Part shown: positions 58,781 through 64,000 of the stretch, piece after piece
Layout of the letters: each line of letters begins with the position of its first letter
How positions within the stretch are numbered: the stretch's first letter is position 1
Assembly (NCBI GenBank): GCA_022833215.1
Contig: JAIPUZ010000005.1
Span: 59,557 to 123,556 of the forward strand
DNA length: 64,000 bases
Direction of reading: 5' to 3'
Origin: Mesorhizobium sp.
GTDB taxonomy: Bacteria > Pseudomonadota > Alphaproteobacteria > Rhizobiales > Rhizobiaceae
The notes under the pieces: model-generated
What the model was told of the DNA's origin: nothing
Databases searched by the model: none
Seen by the model: the letters and a program-made list of their open reading frames with translations, nothing else
Position numbers and translations under genes: made by a program

Positions 58781-60259
58781 TCAGGGCGCACCGCCGCGAA
58801 GGGAGTGAAGCTTCATCGTCAGGCGCTTCGGCATGACCAGCGACAAGGCGTGCAGGAACTCGCTTCTGGCGATCAGGGCGAGCGCGCCCACATAGACCGC
58901 TGCGCCGACCGACACCAGAACCGCCAGTGAAAGGACGGGAGCGAAGCCGGCTGGCAGCACCGTGCGAACGAGCAGCACGGCGAGCAGCATGGCGATTCCG
59001 GCCTCTATGGGAGCGCGCATGATGCGAAGATGCTCGCGCCGGTCGACGCCCGTCATCTGGCCCGCCGCGATGAAGGCCAGCGGGCTCAGAAGCACCGCTC
59101 TCAGCAGCATGGCGCAGGCGATGGCGACGATGCCGAAGGACGCGGCGGCTACGATGACGGCCATGTTGGCAACGGTGTGCACCACCTGTATGCGGAACCA
59201 GACGTCGGGCCGGCCGCCGCCCTGCACCACGGATCGCTGCACCCCGCTGATCGCGCCCAGCATTCCCATGAACACGAAAGCGTACATCACCGGGGCCGCA
59301 TCGAGCCATTTCTCGCCGAACAGCACGCGAATGGCGAGATCGCCCACCGCCAGCAGGCCGAGGTTCATCGGAACGGCCATGATCATGGCCAGCGACAGGG
59401 TCTGCACATAGGCGGAGCGCAGCCGCTCGACATTGCCCTGGATGGAGGCGATCAGCGGCGTGGTGACGCTGACCGACGGCCCGATGATGGCGTCCGTCAT
59501 GAGGTCGTTGAGCCGCCGTCCGATGGAGTAGAGGCCGAGCGCATGCGGCCCCAGCATGGAGCCGATGATGCCCCTGTCGATCTGCGAATTGGCAACGTCG
59601 AGACCCTGCTGCCCGAGCATGACCAGCAGGGTCGAGCGCGCGGCGCCGATGGCGCGCGGCGACACCCGCCACAGCGGCGTCCAGCCGGCGCAGTACCAGT
59701 TCAGGACGCAGGTGATGCAGTGATAGATGAAGGCCGTCATGACCGCACTGAGGGCACCGTAGCCCTGAAGCGCCATGACCACGGTGACCGGGGCGAGCGC
59801 CAGCGACAGCACGCCCGTCTGCATGCCGATGCGGGCGAAGTCCCGCTTCACGATACGGATCGCGCCCGGAACGCCGCCGATGCCGTTGGCGAGGATGGAG
59901 CCGGCCACGACCCACATCAGCGTTTCGAATTCGGGCGTGTCGAGGAGCCGGGCGGCGGGGGCGGCGGCCAGCGCGCATCCGGCGGCGACGACGACGGACA
60001 GGCCGAGGCTCAGCCAGAACAGCACCGATACGGTATCCCGGCCGAGGTCCTGCCGCACGATCAGCGTTTCGCGAAACGCGGCGGTCGTCACCAGCGTGCC
60101 GATGAAGAAGACGACCGTCGAAAGGGTCATCAGGCCGAACTGGTAGATTTCGAGGATGCGGGCGAGGAAAACGGCGAGCAGGAACGCCGTCACCATGTTG
60201 ACCACCTGCGACCCCACCAGCCAATAGGCGCCCAACCTCGCCTGCTGCTTCAGCACCAT
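58781..60259 (-). CDS. Polysaccharide flippase (Wzx/MVF superfamily)
   Basis: Inner-membrane protein of 492 residues with 12-14 hydrophobic segments, including YWLVGSQVVNMVTAFLLAVF, the loop LDVANSQIDRGIIGSMLGPH and YSIGRRLNDLMTDAIIGPSV typical of lipopolysaccharide/exopolysaccharide flippases. Divergent from sugar-nucleotide genes. It likely moves lipid-linked saccharide units across the inner membrane. ATG 60259 begins the homologous part. Confidence 0.9.
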   Translation of the reverse strand: MVLKQQARLGAYWLVGSQVVNMVTAFLLAVFLARILEIYQFGLMTLSTVVFFIGTLVTTAAFRETLIVRQDLGRDTVSVLFWLSLGLSVVVAAGCALAAAPAARLLDTPEFETLMWVVAGSILANGIGGVPGAIRIVKRDFARIGMQTGVLSLALAPVTVVMALQGYGALSAVMTAFIYHCITCVLNWYCAGWTPLWRVSPRAIGAARSTLLVMLGQQGLDVANSQIDRGIIGSMLGPHALGLYSIGRRLNDLMTDAIIGPSVSVTTPLIASIQGNVERLRSAYVQTLSLAMIMAVPMNLGLLAVGDLAIRVLFGEKWLDAAPVMYAFVFMGMLGAISGVQRSVVQGGGRPDVWFRIQVVHTVANMAVIVAAASFGIVAIACAMLLRAVLLSPLAFIAAGQMTGVDRREHLRIMRAPIEAGIAMLLAVLLVRTVLPAGFAPVLSLAVLVSVGAAVYVGALALIARSEFLHALSLVMPKRLTMKLHSLRGGAP

Positions 60260-60510
60260 TGCGGCTTTCCCCCATCGCTGGCGCCCGGCCGCACATTTGC
60301 CCGACCGGACTTGCGGAGCAGCGGCAAGAATGCGGCCGCCGATGGCGCAATGGCAAGCGATCAGCCGAGGTAGCAAGTCAACAGCTTGGCGAGGGGGCTA
60401 CACCTTATTGTTGCGTTGATGCTTCGTGGAGAGGCGCGGAAGCTGATCGTGCAGACCAGCATCCGCCGACCGCGCAACCCGCTGCCGGCAAACCACGGGG
60501 GGTACGTGGC
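60260..60510. other. Divergent promoter region of the polysaccharide locus
   Basis: About 250 bp between the flippase and the nucleotidyltransferase fusion. I see no gene. TTGACT on the minus strand (60376-60381) is a possible -35 for the flippase gene; CACGGGGGG precedes the fusion gene start. Confidence 0.4.
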
Positions 60511-61791
60511 ATGGCTGTCAGGCAGGCAGTCTTCCTCGTCGGGGGCAAGGGAACGCGGCTCGGCACGCTGACGGCCGCCACACCGAAGCCGTTGCTTCCG
60601 ATCACGCCGGACATGCTGCTCATCGATCTGCTGATCGAGGAGGCGGTGCGCCACGACTTCACCGACATCGTGCTTCTGGCCGGCCATCTGGGCGACAGCG
60701 TCGAGCGCCTCTATCACGGCCGCCGGATCAGGGACGCGACCGTCCGCGTGATCCGCGAGCCGGAGCCGGCGGGCACGGGCGGCGCGCTGCGCCACGCCGC
60801 CGGCATTCTCGACCCGTGGTTCCTGCTGGCGAACGGCGATTCCTGGTTCGACATCAACCTGCGCGCCCTGACGCTCGCGCCGCCGCGAACCGGCCTTGCG
60901 CGCATCGCCCTGCGACCGATGGCGGACACGGCGCGCTATGGCTCGGTGGAACTGCACGGCAGGCGCATCACCGCCTTCACCGAAAAGAAGGCCGCCGCCG
61001 GATCGGGGCCCGTTCCGGGGCTCATCAATGGCGGGCTCTATCTGCTCAGGCGCGCGGTTCTCGACCGTATCGCCGGCCCCTGCTCCATCGAGCAGGACGT
61101 GTTTCCCGCCCTTGTACGGCAAGGCGCCGTCGAGGGCCGGGTGTTCGACGGCTATTTCCTCGACATCGGCCTGCCGGAAACGCTGGCGCAGGCGCGGCGC
61201 GAGCTGCCCATGAGGCTGGCGCGCCCAGCCGCCTTCCTCGACCGCGACGGCGTGCTCAACATCGACCACGGCTACACCCACCGGCCCGAGCAGCTGCGGT
61301 GGATGGAAGGCGCGCGCGAAGCCGTGCTCGCCCTCAACGAGGCGGGCTATCTGGTGTTCGTGGTCACCAATCAGGCCGGCGTCGCCCATGGCTTCTACCA
61401 CGAGGCGGACGTGCATGCCTTCCATGCGCGCATGCAGGCGGAACTGGCCGACATGGGCGCTCATATCGACGCCTTCTATCATTGCCCCTTCCATCCGGAC
61501 GCGACGATCCGCCGGTACAGGCATCCCGCGCATCCCGACCGCAAGCCCAATCCCGGCATGCTGCTGAAGGCGCAGCGCGAATGGCGCATCCGCGACCGCG
61601 GCAGCTTCCTCATCGGCGACCGGGAAAGCGACATCGAGGCCGCGAACCGGGCCGGCATACCGGCCATGCTGTTCGACGGCACCAACCTGCTCGCCACGGT
61701 GCGGCAGGCGCTGGCCGCCGTCCGCCCGGCCCCGGGCGCGCCGACGCCGGCACCGATTTCCATCGAAACTCCAGCCATGCAGGCAGGTTGA
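60511..61791 (+). CDS. Sugar-1-phosphate nucleotidyltransferase fused to GmhB-type HAD phosphatase
   Basis: A 426-residue two-domain protein. Residues about 5-225 are a nucleotidyltransferase with AVFLVGGKGTRLGTLTAATP, PKPLLPI, LLANGDSWFD and GYFLDIGLPETL, similar to HddC. Residues about 240-400 are a HAD phosphatase with AAFLDRDGVLNIDHG, VTNQAG, DRKPNPGML and LIGDRESDIEAAN, similar to GmhB. The zinc cysteine pair usual before RKP in GmhB is missing (PAHPDRKP). Together the domains fit dephosphorylation and activation of a heptose or related sugar. Exact sugar unknown. Confidence 0.88.
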   Translation: MAVRQAVFLVGGKGTRLGTLTAATPKPLLPITPDMLLIDLLIEEAVRHDFTDIVLLAGHLGDSVERLYHGRRIRDATVRVIREPEPAGTGGALRHAAGILDPWFLLANGDSWFDINLRALTLAPPRTGLARIALRPMADTARYGSVELHGRRITAFTEKKAAAGSGPVPGLINGGLYLLRRAVLDRIAGPCSIEQDVFPALVRQGAVEGRVFDGYFLDIGLPETLAQARRELPMRLARPAAFLDRDGVLNIDHGYTHRPEQLRWMEGAREAVLALNEAGYLVFVVTNQAGVAHGFYHEADVHAFHARMQAELADMGAHIDAFYHCPFHPDATIRRYRHPAHPDRKPNPGMLLKAQREWRIRDRGSFLIGDRESDIEAANRAGIPAMLFDGTNLLATVRQALAAVRPAPGAPTPAPISIETPAMQAG

Positions 61792-61793
61792 CC

Positions 61794-63017
61794 ATGCCGT
61801 ATCTCACAGCCACGCGCCAGAAAATCGCCATCGATCACGGATGGCAGGCCGATACCGCCGTCCAGCGGGCCAGCCGGTGGATGCTCGATTGCGCCATTCC
61901 GCTGTGGGCCGCAAACGGGGTCGACCGCAAGCGCGGCGGCTATGTCGAGCAGATGGCCTTCGACGGGTCGGCGCGGCCGGTCGATTTCAAGCGCACGCGG
62001 GTGATCGGGCGGCAGATCTACGTCTTCAGCCATGCGGCCCTGCTCGGCCAGAAAGACGCGCTCGAATGCGCCCGCTTCGGTTATGATTTCCTCACCCGCA
62101 ACGCGTGGCTCGGGCCGGACGGCGGCTGGGCGCGGCTGCTCACCCCCGACGGGCGCGTGAAGGATGCGACGCCCGACCTCTACGACCTCGCCTTCATCCT
62201 CTACGCCTTCGGCTGGTATCGGCGCGCTTCCGGGGACGAGACCGTCGACCAATGGGCGCTCAGCACGCTCGACTTCATCGAGACGCATATGCGCCATCCG
62301 GGCGGGCAGGGTTTTCTGGTGGAGAAGCCGGCCTCCGGCGCGCGGCTCCAGAACCCGCACATGCATCTTCTGGAAGCCGCCCTGATCAATCTGGAAGCCA
62401 GCGGCGACGCGCGCTTCCGCCGCCTTGCCGACGAGATCGTCGAACTGTTCGCAACGCGCTTCTTCGATCCTCGCACCTCTACGCTCGGCGAACAGTTCGA
62501 CGAGCGGTGGAACCGGCTGCGCAATGCAGCGGGGCGCACCATCGAGCCCGGCCATCAGTTCGAATGGGCATGGATACTGGCGCGCTACCAGCGCCTTACC
62601 GGCTGCGACATGCGGCCCTTCGTGGAAGGGCTGACATGGTTCGCGGAGACCCATGGCGTGGAGCATGGCGACTGGCTGACGCTGAGCGCGGTGCGCGACG
62701 ACGGCGTCGTTCTGGATGCCGGCTCGCGCGTGTGGCCAAACACCGAGCGCATACAGGCGGGGGTGGCCATGTTCGAGCTATTCGGCATCGACCCGCGCCC
62801 GGTGTTCGCCAGCAGCACGCGCGTGCTGTTCGACCATTTCCTCGATCGGGGCCATTCCCCCGACCGCAAACTGCCCGGAACGTGGATGGACCGGATCGAC
62901 GCGGAGCGGCGGTCGGTGACGGACCATGTGCCGGCCTCCAGCCTCTATCACCTGACGATCGCCTTCGCGGAAATGATCAGGATCGCGCCGGAGGTGGAGG
63001 AAGCCTTTCCATCGTGA
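61794..63017 (+). CDS. AGE-family sugar epimerase/isomerase
   Basis: Alpha/alpha-barrel enzyme of 407 residues related to N-acylglucosamine 2-epimerase and mannose isomerases. Features: GGYVEQMAFDGSARPVDFKR, YDLAFILYAFGWYRRA, LQNPHMHLLEAALINLEAS, IEPGHQFEWAWILARYQ and WPNTERIQAGV, which hold the conserved His, Glu and Arg residues of the active site. It starts two bases after the fusion gene stop, so it is co-transcribed and probably supplies or edits the same sugar. Confidence 0.9.
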   Translation: MPYLTATRQKIAIDHGWQADTAVQRASRWMLDCAIPLWAANGVDRKRGGYVEQMAFDGSARPVDFKRTRVIGRQIYVFSHAALLGQKDALECARFGYDFLTRNAWLGPDGGWARLLTPDGRVKDATPDLYDLAFILYAFGWYRRASGDETVDQWALSTLDFIETHMRHPGGQGFLVEKPASGARLQNPHMHLLEAALINLEASGDARFRRLADEIVELFATRFFDPRTSTLGEQFDERWNRLRNAAGRTIEPGHQFEWAWILARYQRLTGCDMRPFVEGLTWFAETHGVEHGDWLTLSAVRDDGVVLDAGSRVWPNTERIQAGVAMFELFGIDPRPVFASSTRVLFDHFLDRGHSPDRKLPGTWMDRIDAERRSVTDHVPASSLYHLTIAFAEMIRIAPEVEEAFPS

Positions 63018-63090
63018 CGGGTCCAGCGTGACGGGCCCAGCGTGACACAGGGGCAGCTTTTTTCTTTTCACGAATTATCGGGGGATGACG

Positions 63091-64000
63091 ATGCACATAC
63101 TGGTTACCGGCGGGGCCGGCTATATCGGCTCGGTTCTGGTTCCCACGCTGCTGGAGCACGGGCATGGCGTGACCGTGCTCGACACCTTCGAGCGCGGCAC
63201 CACCGAGCTTGCGCCCTGCTGCCGCCATGCGGGCTTCGAGCCGGTTCGCGGCGACGCGCGCGACGAGCGGCTTCTCGACGAGCTGGTGCCCAGGGCCGAC
63301 GCGGTGATCCCGCTCGCCGCCCTTGTCGGCGCGCCGCTGTGCAGGCAGGACCCGATCACCGCCACGACCCTGAACCGGGATGCGGTGGTTGCGCTGACGA
63401 AACGCGCCTCGCCGGCGCAGATGATCGTTTACCCCACCACCAATTCCGGCTACGGCATCGGCGAACAGGGCATTTTCTGCACCGAGGAAACGCCGCTCAA
63501 CCCGATCTCGCTCTACGGCACCACCAAGGTGGAGGCCGAGGCAGCGGTGCTGGAGAATGCGCAAGGGGTGACGCTGCGGCTGGCGACGGTGTTCGGCATG
63601 TCGCCGCGCATGCGCATCGACCTGCTGGTCAACGACTTCACATGGCGGGCCGTGACCGACCGCGCCGTCGTCATCTTCGAGGGCCATTTCAAGCGCAACT
63701 ACATCCATGTGCGCGACGTGGTGAAGGGCTTCGAGCACGCGCTGGCCAATTTCGACGCCATGCGCGGCCGGCCCTACAATCTGGGCCTGTCCAGCGCCAA
63801 CCTCTCCAAGCTGGAGCTGTGCGAGCGCATAAGGGCGCATGTGCCGCAATTCGTCTGTCTCGAAGCGCCCATCGGCGAGGACCCCGACAAGCGCGACTAC
63901 ATCGTTTCCAACGAGAAGCTGGAGCGCACCGGCTGGATGCCGGACTGGAGCCTCGACGACGGCATCGGGGAACTCATCCGCGGCTACAGGATGATCCGCA
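63091..64000 (+). CDS. NAD-dependent epimerase/dehydratase (extended SDR), 3' truncated
   Basis: At least 303 codons, running off the window end. The Rossmann motif is MHILVTGGAGYIGSVLVPTL, the active site shows TTNSGYG and YGTTKVEAEAA (YxxxK), and NYIHVRDVVKG and RPYNLGLSSANLSK match UDP/GDP-sugar epimerases and dehydratases. GGGGG six bases upstream supports ATG 63091; ATG 63085 is also possible. It is 73 bp from the AGE-family gene and belongs to the polysaccharide operon. Confidence 0.9.
   Translation, partial: MHILVTGGAGYIGSVLVPTLLEHGHGVTVLDTFERGTTELAPCCRHAGFEPVRGDARDERLLDELVPRADAVIPLAALVGAPLCRQDPITATTLNRDAVVALTKRASPAQMIVYPTTNSGYGIGEQGIFCTEETPLNPISLYGTTKVEAEAAVLENAQGVTLRLATVFGMSPRMRIDLLVNDFTWRAVTDRAVVIFEGHFKRNYIHVRDVVKGFEHALANFDAMRGRPYNLGLSSANLSKLELCERIRAHVPQFVCLEAPIGEDPDKRDYIVSNEKLERTGWMPDWSLDDGIGELIRGYRMIR

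Overview
The window is high-G+C chromosomal DNA from an alphaproteobacterium, most likely order Rhizobiales (Hyphomicrobiales), perhaps Phyllobacteriaceae-like. The placement is inferred from gene content: a cobalamin-riboswitch metE, PcaR-controlled pcaIJF, pseudoazurin, NnrS/NsrR, carboxyspermidine-type polyamine genes, many TRAP transporters, and a kinase/M23/aminotransferase fusion typical of rhizobia. I saw no rRNA, tRNA, CRISPR array, insertion sequence or phage gene. Gene density is high, operons often overlap by 4 bp, and long open frames antisense to real genes are common high-GC artefacts.

Layout. 1-1.1 kb: end of a betaine-demethylase-type ferredoxin reductase and a small protein. 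1.3-4 kb: metE with a B12 riboswitch. 4-6.4 kb: a Tat-secreted protein plus an ABC ATPase and a His-rich FtsX-type permease, probably metal related. 6.5-8.3 kb: alkaline phosphatase behind a PHO box. 8.4-15.3 kb: a TPP-riboswitch operon of an ABC permease, a ThiY-like binding protein, thiM, thiE, thiD and a complete TRAP transporter (fused QM plus P). 15.4-16.5 kb: two Rnk-type proteins. 16.8-19.4 kb: carboxy(nor)spermidine decarboxylase and dehydrogenase behind a structured leader. 19.5-21.4 kb: htpG.

21.5-33.6 kb is an aromatic catabolism region. It holds pcaFJI with divergent pcaR, a two-component flavin monooxygenase, a stand-alone FAD synthetase, a flavin reductase, two CatR-type LysR regulators, muconate cycloisomerase, an intradiol dioxygenase, an SCP2-like protein and an alpha/beta hydrolase. 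A shared palindrome, GGTAT-N6-ATACC, lies in three of its promoter regions. The likely flow is phenolic compound to diol, ring cleavage, lactone, 3-oxoadipate, then PcaIJ and PcaF to succinyl-CoA and acetyl-CoA. No catC is present.

33.6-40.2 kb: a membrane protein, an FdhF/YdeP-type molybdopterin oxidoreductase behind an OxyR-like palindrome, and a nitric-oxide response cluster (two small proteins, nnrS, group III haemoglobin, nsrR). 40.6-44.1 kb: a TakP-like TRAP transporter. 44.3-49.6 kb: a three-domain kinase/M23/class III aminotransferase-fold protein, a LuxR regulator and a class V aminotransferase. 49.9-53.6 kb: pseudoazurin, then a Crp/Fnr regulator between two LuxR regulators with degenerate receiver domains. 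53.8-58.8 kb: an EamA exporter with divergent MocR regulator, and an arginase/ornithine cyclodeaminase operon with divergent Lrp-type regulator. 58.8-64 kb: surface polysaccharide genes (flippase, sugar nucleotidyltransferase/GmhB-type fusion, AGE-family isomerase, truncated NAD-dependent epimerase).
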